Of a stretch of DNA of 64,000 nucleotides, positions 48,524 through 59,605 are shown in pieces. The position numbers and the translations under genes are program-made. The DNA comes from Streptosporangium carneum (GTDB lineage Bacteria; Actinomycetota; Actinomycetes; Streptosporangiales; Streptosporangiaceae): assembly GCF_027922005.1 (NCBI RefSeq), contig NZ_BSEV01000012.1, positions 59,431-123,430 of the forward strand, given 5' to 3'. Below the pieces are notes generated by a model. The model searched no databases, was not told the origin of the DNA, and saw only the letters and a program-made list of their open reading frames with translations. Each line of letters opens with the position of its first letter. The first letter of the stretch is position 1.

Positions 48524-49741
48524 ATGACCCGCATGTCAGACCGTCAGGTGACCTACGACGACGTGGTCGCCGCCCGTGAGCTGCTGGCCGACGTCGCCCT
48601 GCGGACCCCGCTGCTGCACTCGCACGTGCTGTCGGCCTCCATCGGCGGTCCCGTCCATCTCAAGTGCGAGAACCTCCAGCGTTCGGGGTCGTTCAAGGTG
48701 CGCGGGGCCTACGTCAGGATCGCCGGGCTGAGCGAGGCCGAGCGGGCGCGGGGCGTGGTCGCGGCCAGCGCGGGCAACCACGCGCAGGGCGTGGCGCTGG
48801 GCTCCGGGCTGGTCGGGATCTCCTCGACGGTCTACATGCCGCAGGGGGCGCCGCTGCCCAAGGTCGCCGCGACCCGTTCCTACGGGGCCGACGTGGTCTT
48901 CGCGGGCCAGACGGTGGACGCGGCGCTGGCCGCGGCCGTCGAGCACGGGGAGCGGACCGGGGCGGTCTTCGTCCACCCCTTCGACCACCCCGACGTCATC
49001 GCCGGGCAGGGCACGATCGGGCTCGAGATCCTGGAGCAGTTTCCCGAGGTCGGCACGATCGTGCTCTCCCTCGGCGGAGGCGGCCTGGCGGCCGGGGTCG
49101 CGCTCGCGGTCAAGTCGCTCAGGCCCGGGGTGCGGATCATCGGCGTGCAGGCCGAGCGGGCCGCCGCCTACCCGGCCTCGCTGGCGGTCGGGGAGCCGGT
49201 CACGGTCCCGCCCGCCACGACCATGGCCGACGGCATCGCGGTCGGACGTCCGGGGGACCTGTCCTTCGAGCTGATCCACTATCTGGTCGACAGCGTCGTC
49301 ACGGTCACCGAGAGCGAGATCTCGCGGGCGCTGCTGCTCTGCCTCGAACGCGCCAAGCAGGTCGTCGAGCCCGCGGGGGCCGCCGGGGTCGCCGCGATCC
49401 TGGCTCACCCGCACCTGTTCGAGCCGCCCGTGGTCGCCGTGCTCTCCGGCGGGAACATCGACCCGCTGCTGCTTTCCAAGATCCTCAGGCGGGGTCTGGC
49501 CGCCGCGGGGCGCTATCTGACCCTGCGGGTGCCGCTGCCCGACCGCCCGGGGGCGCTGGCGCACCTGCTGGCCAAGCTGGCCGAGCTCGGCGTGAACGTG
49601 CTCGACATCGTGCACGAGCGGCTCGGCATGCACCTGGGCGAGGCCGAGGTCCAGCTCCAGCTGGAGACCAAGGGCCCCGCCCACTCCGACGAGGTGCTCG
49701 AATCCCTCCGCGGGGAGGGATACAAGATCGTCTGCGGCTGA
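48524..49741 (+). CDS. ilvA: Threonine ammonia-lyase with ACT domain
   Basis: The 405-residue PLP enzyme deaminates threonine to 2-oxobutyrate for isoleucine synthesis. PLP Lys58 lies in QRSGSFKVRGAYV; the substrate loop is ASAGNHAQGVALG and the phosphate-binding loop is SLGGGGLAAGVAL. The C-terminal ACT domain (from about 330: YLTLRVPLPDRPGALAHLLA) gives feedback control. The single ACT domain and the short form resemble the TdcB/catabolic type found in actinobacteria. GGAGG lies 7 nt before ATG 48524. Confidence 0.92.
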   Translation: MTRMSDRQVTYDDVVAARELLADVALRTPLLHSHVLSASIGGPVHLKCENLQRSGSFKVRGAYVRIAGLSEAERARGVVAASAGNHAQGVALGSGLVGISSTVYMPQGAPLPKVAATRSYGADVVFAGQTVDAALAAAVEHGERTGAVFVHPFDHPDVIAGQGTIGLEILEQFPEVGTIVLSLGGGGLAAGVALAVKSLRPGVRIIGVQAERAAAYPASLAVGEPVTVPPATTMADGIAVGRPGDLSFELIHYLVDSVVTVTESEISRALLLCLERAKQVVEPAGAAGVAAILAHPHLFEPPVVAVLSGGNIDPLLLSKILRRGLAAAGRYLTLRVPLPDRPGALAHLLAKLAELGVNVLDIVHERLGMHLGEAEVQLQLETKGPAHSDEVLESLRGEGYKIVCG

Positions 49742-49810
49742 CCGTCGCCGGGCTGACCGCTCCTGGCCGCTGCCAGGTTGACCGTCACCGGTCCGGGGCC
49801 CGGCTGACCG

Positions 49811-51271
49811 TTACCAGGTGGTCGGCTTCTTGGTGCCGAACAGCCAGGCGTCGAAGAGGTTGTCGAGCTGCTTGCCGGAGATCTTCTCGGCCAGCGCCAC
49901 GAACTCCTCCGTCGTGACATATCCGTACTTGTGCTCGGCGTTCCAGGTCTTCAGCAGCTTGAAGAAGGCCGGGTCGCCGATCCGCTGCCTGAGGGCGTGC
50001 AGCGTCATGCCGCCCCGGGTGTAGACCGCGTCGTTGAACAGGTCGTCCGGCTTCGCGCGGCCGGGGGCGTACTTCCAGATGGCGGCGTCGGCGCCGGCCG
50101 AGTAGCGGGCGCGGAAGATCCGCTCGGCGCTCGCGTTGCCCTTGTGCTCCGACCAGAGCCACTCGGCGTAGGTCGCGAACCCCTCGTTGAGCCACAGGTC
50201 CTTCCACCGCCTGATGCTCATGCTGTCGCCGAACCACTGGTGGGCCAGCTCGTGGGCGATGATGTCGTCGCCGGGGTCGAACCCGCCGTACATGGGCTTG
50301 GTCTGGTTCTCCAGGGCGTACCCCGCGGGGAAGTCGTCGATCACGCCGCCGGTCGAGGAGAACGGGTAGGGGCCGAACACCGTGCTCCAGTAGTCGGTGA
50401 TCTTCCCCGAAAGGGTGTAGAGCTCGTTGAGCGAGTCGCTGTAGCGGGGGTCGACCGCCGCCACGTTCCTGATGCCCGCGGGCGTCCTGCCCTCGCGCAT
50501 CTCGAACCTGCCCATCGTCACGGTGGCGAGGTAGCTCGCCATCGGGTGGGTCTCCCGCCAGGTGTAGGTCGTCCTGCCGCCCGAGGTGCTCGGGCTCCCG
50601 ACGAGCTCGCCGTTCGCCAGCGCGGTCACGCCCTCGGGGACGGTGATCTCGAAGTCGTAGCGGGCCTTGTCGGCCGGGTGGTCGTTGCCGGGGAACCAGG
50701 TCCTCGCGCCGTTGGGCTGGCAGGTGACGAACGCGCCGTCCGAGGTGGGGATGAAGCCGTACGTGCCGAGGTTGGAGGAGTTTCTGACCGGCTTCGGCTC
50801 TCCGGCGTAGGTGACCTCGACGGTGAAGGCCGCCTTGTCGGCGATCGTCTTCGCCGGGGTCACGACGAGCTCGTCCCCGGAGCGCTCGAACCTCGCGGCC
50901 GTGCCGTTCACGGTGACCTGGCTGACCTTGAAGCCGGACAGGTCCAGGTTGAACCTGGCCAGGTCCTGGGTGGCCTTCGCGTCGATCCCCGCGACACCGG
51001 ACAGGTGCTTGCGGCCGGGCTCGTAGTCGAGTTCGAGGCGGTAGTGGCCGACGTCGTAGCCGCCGTTGCCGTCGGTGGGGAAGTCGGGGTCGCCGATCCC
51101 CGGCGCGCCGATCTTGCCGCCGTGCCGTTGGGGCGCCGCGGAGCCGACGGTCCCTCCCGCCGCGACGACCGAGCTGGGGCCGCTGTCCCCCCTCGACGCC
51201 GAACACCCGGCGGTGCCGATTGTCCCGATGAGCACCGCGGTTGCCGCGATGGCCAGCCGACCGGACGCCAT
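49811..51271 (-). CDS. M1 family aminopeptidase lipoprotein
   Basis: The 486-residue protein has a lipobox (IGTAGC near residue 23). The M1 peptidase has an exopeptidase-like motif GYALENQ (in place of GAMEN) and zinc site HELAHQWFGDS (two His, Glu) with the third ligand in LNEGFATYAEW. It lacks the long C-terminal helical domain of PepN, so it is a short secreted form. It should trim peptides at the outer face of the membrane. Confidence 0.9.
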   Translation of the reverse strand: MASGRLAIAATAVLIGTIGTAGCSASRGDSGPSSVVAAGGTVGSAAPQRHGGKIGAPGIGDPDFPTDGNGGYDVGHYRLELDYEPGRKHLSGVAGIDAKATQDLARFNLDLSGFKVSQVTVNGTAARFERSGDELVVTPAKTIADKAAFTVEVTYAGEPKPVRNSSNLGTYGFIPTSDGAFVTCQPNGARTWFPGNDHPADKARYDFEITVPEGVTALANGELVGSPSTSGGRTTYTWRETHPMASYLATVTMGRFEMREGRTPAGIRNVAAVDPRYSDSLNELYTLSGKITDYWSTVFGPYPFSSTGGVIDDFPAGYALENQTKPMYGGFDPGDDIIAHELAHQWFGDSMSIRRWKDLWLNEGFATYAEWLWSEHKGNASAERIFRARYSAGADAAIWKYAPGRAKPDDLFNDAVYTRGGMTLHALRQRIGDPAFFKLLKTWNAEHKYGYVTTEEFVALAEKISGKQLDNLFDAWLFGTKKPTTW

Positions 51272-51355
51272 GATCGCACTTCCCCTTCCCGAGCCCGGTC
51301 GTGCCGAGCCGCCTTAGTCGCACACTACGCGAGCGGAGGGGGAGACCTGCGATGA

Positions 51356-51916
51356 TCAGGCATCTACGACCAGTGTCCTCGCGGCCATGTCGTGAATAGC
51401 CTGTTTACGCCTGGTGAACAGGATGAAGGCGAGGTTGATCCAGCCAAGGCAGCAGGTGGCGTAGAACACCCAGGCGACCAGCTCCCGGATCGCCGCCTGC
51501 CCGACGCCGACCCTGCGCCCGCTGACGTCGACCACGCGCAGCCGGAACAGCTTCTTGCCCAGGGTCTGCCCGTTCCAGAAGGCGGTCAGCAGCCAGTAGT
51601 ACAGGAAGCCGACCAGGCTCGCCAGCAGGGTGTGCTGGACGGGAACCCGGACGAGGACGCCCTTGCTCGTGTCCCACACTGTGGTGAACGTCTCGTAGGT
51701 GAACGGCGAGGAGACGATCCCGACGATGACGATGTCCAGGATTCCGGCGAACAGACGGCGCCAGCGCCCGCCGAGCCTGACGGGCGGGCCTGCGCCGTAC
51801 CCCGGACCGAACGGCCCGCCGCCGTACTCGGGGCCGGGACCCGTGCCGTACTCGGGCCCCGGCGGCTGGGCGGACCAGGAAAAAGATCCTGAGCTGTCCG
51901 GTGGTGGTGATCCCAT
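51356..51916 (-). CDS. RDD family membrane protein
   Basis: The 186-residue protein has a Gly/Pro/Tyr-rich cytoplasmic tail (PPGPEYGTGPGPEYGGGPFG), then RLGGRWRRLFAGILDIVIVG (the RDD helix with conserved R and D), two more helices and GQTLGKKLFRLRVVD, the family's signature. It ends with QAIHDMAARTLVVDA. The function is likely transport of small molecules or membrane stress; unknown here. Confidence 0.9.
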   Translation of the reverse strand: MGSPPPDSSGSFSWSAQPPGPEYGTGPGPEYGGGPFGPGYGAGPPVRLGGRWRRLFAGILDIVIVGIVSSPFTYETFTTVWDTSKGVLVRVPVQHTLLASLVGFLYYWLLTAFWNGQTLGKKLFRLRVVDVSGRRVGVGQAAIRELVAWVFYATCCLGWINLAFILFTRRKQAIHDMAARTLVVDA

Positions 51917-51961
51917 AAGTCGTAGATCACCACATACCGGCCAGCTCAAAGCCAAGCGCTG

Positions 51962-53110
<1,149 letters not shown>

Positions 53111-53131
53111 TTACGTTAATCAGTGGACAAC

Positions 53132-53172
53132 TTGTACATCCAGCCGCCGTCGAGACCGGAGTGTCTGTACAA
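53132..53172. promoter_or_regulatory. TTGTACA/TGTACAA inverted repeat in the hppD-lrp gap
   Basis: TTGTACA (53132-53138) and TGTACAA (53166-53172) are inverted half-sites, 27 bp apart, in the short region between the divergent genes. Spaced half-sites suit an Lrp/AsnC octamer wrapping DNA. The second half ends just before the regulator's ATG. Confidence 0.5.
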
Positions 53173-53173
53173 C

Positions 53174-53653
53174 ATGACGATTGATCACCTCGACGCCCGG
53201 CTCATCGCCCTGCTCGCGGCCGAACCCAAGCTGGGCGTCCTCGAGTGCTCGCGACGGCTCGGCGTGGCCAGGGGAACGGTCCAGGCCCGTCTCGACCGGA
53301 TGGCGGCCAGGGGGGTGATCACCGGCTTCGGGCCCGACGTCGACCCCTCGGCCCTCGGCTACGTGGTGACGGCGTTCGTCACCCTGCAGATCCGCCAGAT
53401 CAGCGGGCACGTCCCGGTCGCCGACCAGCTCGCCGCCATCCCCGAGGTGCTGGAGGTCCACACGATCACCGGCGGCGACGACATGCACTGCCGCGTCGTG
53501 GCGCGGAGCAACGCCGACCTGCAGCGGGTCATCGACCTGATCGTCGAGGTCAGCGGGGTGGTCAGAACCTCGTCCGTGATCGCCTTGGACACACCCGTGC
53601 CATACCGGGTCCTTCCCTTGGTGGCCGATGCCCCGCGTCAGGGGAGGGGCTAG
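53174..53653 (+). CDS. Lrp/AsnC family regulator
   Basis: The 159-residue regulator has the Lrp helix-turn-helix (HLDARLIALLAAEPKLGVLE, LGVARGTVQARLDRMAARGVI) and an RAM ligand domain (VTAFVTLQIRQ, VHTITGGDDMHCRVVARS, ELQ-like DLQRVIDLIVEVSGV). It is divergent from hppD and probably controls it in response to an aromatic amino acid or its catabolite. The start at ATG 53174 fits the family; the frame reaches back to 53123. Confidence 0.9.
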   Translation: MTIDHLDARLIALLAAEPKLGVLECSRRLGVARGTVQARLDRMAARGVITGFGPDVDPSALGYVVTAFVTLQIRQISGHVPVADQLAAIPEVLEVHTITGGDDMHCRVVARSNADLQRVIDLIVEVSGVVRTSSVIALDTPVPYRVLPLVADAPRQGRG

Positions 53654-53754
53654 CCGTACTATCCCAAGCAGGGTTCAGACACCGTTATGCATCGTTTACC
53701 CTTACGGTTCCGTGCGGCCGACGGGGGTCGGCCGCCGACGGGACGGGGGGACGC

Positions 53755-55950
53755 GTGCTAAAGGGCGGGCTGAGAGGCGGACAGAAGGCCAGGCCGAGGA
53801 GGAGGCTCCTGAGGATCGCGCTCGTCGTCTTCGGCGTCCTCACACTCTCCGCGGTCGGCGCCCTCGCGGTCGCGTGGGCCATGACGCCGATCCCCGACAG
53901 CACGCAGCCGAGGGCGACCGCCCAGGGGTCGGTGATCTACTACCGTGACGGCAAGACCGTGCTGGCCAGGCAGGGGGTCAACCGCAAGAGCGTGTCCCTG
54001 GACCAGGTGCCGCAGCACGTCAGGAACGCGGTCATCGCCGCGGAGAACCGCTCGTTCTACGAGGACAAGGGCGTCTCCGTCACGGGCACCTTCCGCGCCA
54101 TGTGGTCCACGATCACCGGGCAGCAGCTCCAGGGCGGCTCGACGATCACCCAGCAGATGGTCCGCAACTACTACAGCGGCCTCAGCCAGGAACGGTCCAT
54201 CGTCCGCAAACTCAAGGAGGTCATGATCTCCTTGAAGGTGGACCAGTCGAAGTCCAAGGACTGGGTGCTCGAGCAGTACCTCAACACGATCTACTTCGGC
54301 CGCAACGCCGACGGGATCCAGGCCGCGGCCGACGCCTACTTCCACAAGGACGTCAGCAAGCTGACGCTCTCGGAGGGCGCCTACCTCGCCGCCGTGATCC
54401 AGCAGCCGTCGCGGTTCGCCGACCCCCGGGGCGCCGACCTGGAGGCCGCCAAGGCGCGCTGGCGGTCGGTGATCGACGGAATGCGGCAGACCGGAGCCCT
54501 CACCGCGGAGCAGGCGGAGGCCACCGCCTTCCCCGAGCTCAAGAAGCCCAGGCCGATCTTCGCCCCCAAGGGGCAGGAGGGCTACATGCTCGACCAGGTG
54601 ACGGCCGAGCTCAAGCGCAGGGGATACACCGACGAGACCGTCAACCAGGCCGGACTGAAGATCGTCTCGACCTTCGACAAGGGCCTGATGGCCGCCGCGG
54701 AACGCGCCGTCACCTCCGTCCTGCCGGAGAGCACCCCCAAGCAGGTGCGCACCGGGCTGGCCGCCGTCGACCCCGCGACCGGCGAGGTCGTCGCCTTCTA
54801 CGGCGGCCGCGACTGGAGGACCCAGTCCTACGACAACTCCTTCGGCGCCAAGGTCCAGGCGGGCTCGACCTTCAAGGCGTACACGCTGGCCGCCGCCCTG
54901 GACAACGGCCTCGGCCTCGACACCCGGGTCGACGGCAACTCCCCGCTGCGGATCACCTCCGACGGCAAGGGCATCCCCAACTCCGGCGGATACTCCTACG
55001 GCCAGATCAACCTGGTCAAGGCGACCCAGAGCTCGGTCAACACCGCCTTCGTCGACCTGGGGCGGAAGGTCGGCCTGGACAAGGTCGTCGAGACCGCCGA
55101 GAAGTCCGGCATCCCCGCCGACCAGCTCTCCCCGCACCGCGCCGCCGCGACGCTGCCGCTGGGGGTGGCGTCGGTGAGCGCCGTGCAGAACGCCTCAGGC
55201 TTCGCCACGTTCGCCGCGGGAGGCGTCCACCGCGAGGCCCACGTGATCCGCTCGATCACCGACGCCGACGGCAGGACCACCAAGATCCCGACCAAGGGCA
55301 GGCGGGCCTTCAGCGAGCAGACCGCGACCGACGCGACCTACGCGCTGACCCAGGTCGTCACCGCGGGAACCGGCTCCGCGGCCCGGCTCTACGACCGTCC
55401 CGTCGCCGGCAAGACCGGCACCACGGACAAGTCGGCGTCCGTGTGGTTCGCCGGGTTCACCCCGCAGCTGGCGACGGCCGTCGACATGTTCCGCGACGAC
55501 AACAAGCCGGTCGTCGTGGACGGCAGCGCCCTGTACGGCGGGACCTACCCCGCCCAGATCTGGCGCGCCTTCATGACCGAGGCGATGTCCGGAAAGCCGG
55601 TCAAGGAGTTCGGCGAGCCGTCCAACTACGGCTACTCCACCACCTACGACGACGGCTACGACTCGGACGCCGACGACTACGGCGACGACTACGGAGACCA
55701 GGACAGCCCCCTGCCGCCCACCCGGAACCAGGACGAGACGACCACCCCGACCCCCGAGTACACCTCGTCACCGGACGACACGGGGAACGGGAACGGCGAC
55801 GACGACGGCCCGGGCAACGGAAACGGGAACGACGGACCTGGGAACGGCGACGGCACCGACGACGGGCCTGGGAACGGCGACGGCACCGGCATCGGCGGCA
55901 GGGAGCAGTCCCCGTCCCAGGACGAAACCACCCAGAGCCGCCCGGACTGA
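53755..55950 (+). CDS. Class A penicillin-binding protein
   Basis: The 731-residue protein has a cytoplasmic basic tail, one membrane helix (about 20-45), a glycosyltransferase domain (catalytic Glu in AAENRSFYEDKGVS and the QGGSTITQQMVRNYY motif) and a transpeptidase domain: SxxK GSTFKAYT (about 370), SxN SSVNTAF (about 427) and KTG AGKTGTTD (about 551). The tail from about 630 is Asp/Gly/Asn/Pro-rich with GPGNGDGTDDGPGNGDGT repeats and may extend into the wall. GTG 53755 has GGGGGG before it. It makes and cross-links peptidoglycan. Confidence 0.92.
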   Translation: MLKGGLRGGQKARPRRRLLRIALVVFGVLTLSAVGALAVAWAMTPIPDSTQPRATAQGSVIYYRDGKTVLARQGVNRKSVSLDQVPQHVRNAVIAAENRSFYEDKGVSVTGTFRAMWSTITGQQLQGGSTITQQMVRNYYSGLSQERSIVRKLKEVMISLKVDQSKSKDWVLEQYLNTIYFGRNADGIQAAADAYFHKDVSKLTLSEGAYLAAVIQQPSRFADPRGADLEAAKARWRSVIDGMRQTGALTAEQAEATAFPELKKPRPIFAPKGQEGYMLDQVTAELKRRGYTDETVNQAGLKIVSTFDKGLMAAAERAVTSVLPESTPKQVRTGLAAVDPATGEVVAFYGGRDWRTQSYDNSFGAKVQAGSTFKAYTLAAALDNGLGLDTRVDGNSPLRITSDGKGIPNSGGYSYGQINLVKATQSSVNTAFVDLGRKVGLDKVVETAEKSGIPADQLSPHRAAATLPLGVASVSAVQNASGFATFAAGGVHREAHVIRSITDADGRTTKIPTKGRRAFSEQTATDATYALTQVVTAGTGSAARLYDRPVAGKTGTTDKSASVWFAGFTPQLATAVDMFRDDNKPVVVDGSALYGGTYPAQIWRAFMTEAMSGKPVKEFGEPSNYGYSTTYDDGYDSDADDYGDDYGDQDSPLPPTRNQDETTTPTPEYTSSPDDTGNGNGDDDGPGNGNGNDGPGNGDGTDDGPGNGDGTGIGGREQSPSQDETTQSRPD

Positions 55951-55956
55951 CGACGG

Positions 55957-58005
<2,049 letters not shown>

Positions 58006-58233
58006 CAGGACCTCTCCCGCGTACGCGGTGCGTACGTTCTGCTCGCGCCGGGGGGCGCGGGGCGCGGCGCCCCGGGGCCACCTGGTCGTGCCTGCACGGT
58101 CTTTCTTCACAGTAGACCGGGACCGGGAGAGGCGGGCGGGCCACGGCCGCAGGGCCGGGCGCTCACCGCCGGTCACCGGTCAGCGGTCGGTGGCGGGCGC
58201 GGCCGGCGGAGGATCACCGCAGACCGCGGACGG

Positions 58234-59445
58234 TCACTGCCGGTAGGTCGTCAGGAAGCCGCTCAGGCGTCCGATCGCCTCCTCCAGGTCGTCGGCGCGC
58301 TGCAGGGTGACGACGCGGAAGTGGTCGGGACGGGCCCAGTTGAAGCCGGTGCCCTGCACGACGAGGAGCCGCTCCCGCTCCAGGAGGTCGAGGGCGAACT
58401 GGACGTCGTTCGAGATCGGATACGTCTCGGGGTCCAGGCGCGGGAAGACGTACAGCGCGCCGAGGGGCTTGACGCAGCTCACCCCGGGGATGTCGTTGAG
58501 CAGTTTCCACGCGCGGTCACGCTGCTCGCACAGCCGCCCCCCGGGGCGCACCAGGTCGTTGATGCTCTGGTGACCGCCGAGCGCGGCCTGGATCGCGTGC
58601 TGGCCGGGCACGTTCGGGCACAGCCGCATGTTGGCGAGGATGTCGAGACCCTCGATGTAGGAGACCGCCCGCTCCTTGGGGCCGGAGATCGCCATCCAGC
58701 CCGAGCGGTACCCGCACACGCGGTACGTCTTCGACAGGCCGGAGAAGGTCAGGCAGAACAGGTCGGGGGCCAGCGACGCGATCGAGGTGTGGACCGCGCC
58801 GTCGTAGAGGATCCGGTCGTAGATCTCGTCGGCGAAGACGACCAGGCCGTGCCTGCGGGCGAGGTCGGCCAGGCGTTCGAGCAGCTGGGGCGGGTAGACG
58901 GCTCCGGTCGGGTTGTTCGGATTGATGATCACCAGGGCCTTCGTCCTGTCGGTGATCTTCGACGCGATGTCGTCGAGGTCCGGCAGCCAGTCGGCCTGCT
59001 CGTCGCAGACGTAGTGGACGGGGGTGCCTCCGCTGAGCGAGACCGCCGCCGTCCACAGGGGGTAGTCAGGGGAGGGGACCAGCACCTCGTCGCCGTTGTT
59101 GAGCAGCGCCTGCATCGCCATCACGATCAGTTCGGAGACGCCGTTGCCGAGGTAGACGTCCTCGACGTCGAGGTCGGCGATGCCGTGCTCCTCGTAGTGC
59201 TGCACGACGGCCCTGCGGGCGCTCAGGATGCCCTTGGAGTCGCCGTAGCCGTGGGAGACGGGGAGGTTGCGGATGACGTCCTGCAGGATTTCCTCGGGAG
59301 CCTCGAAGCCGAACGGGGCCGGGTTGCCGATGTGCAGCTTGATGATGTGGTGGCCCTGGGCCTCCATCTCGGCTGCTCGTTTCAGCACGGGGCCGCGGAT
59401 GTCGTAACAGACGTTTGCGAGCTTGTCTGACTGCCTTACCTGCAT
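58234..59445 (-). CDS. PLP-dependent aminotransferase (AlaA-like)
   Basis: The 403-residue class I aminotransferase has the phosphate and substrate site VYLGNGVSELIVM, the NPNNPTGA motif, ADEIYDRILYDG and PLP Lys in TFSGLSKTYRVCGYRSGW, with Arg in FRVVTLQ near the C-terminus. It resembles glutamate-pyruvate aminotransferase AlaA. The start at ATG 59445 appears leaderless: TAAAGT on the minus strand ends 6 nt before it. GTG 59451 would be the alternative. Confidence 0.9.
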   Translation of the reverse strand: MQVRQSDKLANVCYDIRGPVLKRAAEMEAQGHHIIKLHIGNPAPFGFEAPEEILQDVIRNLPVSHGYGDSKGILSARRAVVQHYEEHGIADLDVEDVYLGNGVSELIVMAMQALLNNGDEVLVPSPDYPLWTAAVSLSGGTPVHYVCDEQADWLPDLDDIASKITDRTKALVIINPNNPTGAVYPPQLLERLADLARRHGLVVFADEIYDRILYDGAVHTSIASLAPDLFCLTFSGLSKTYRVCGYRSGWMAISGPKERAVSYIEGLDILANMRLCPNVPGQHAIQAALGGHQSINDLVRPGGRLCEQRDRAWKLLNDIPGVSCVKPLGALYVFPRLDPETYPISNDVQFALDLLERERLLVVQGTGFNWARPDHFRVVTLQRADDLEEAIGRLSGFLTTYRQ

Positions 59446-59605
59446 CGTCACACTTTAACGTCGCCCAGGGGCGTCCGATCCGGCCGGGACCGCCCGTGGG
59501 AAGGCGCTCCTGGCCCCTTCCCACGGGCGTTCCCACACCCTCCGCCCCCTCCCGCCGGACGGGTTCACCCGGTCGGCCCGGCGGGAGGGGGACGGCGTCG
59601 TGACG

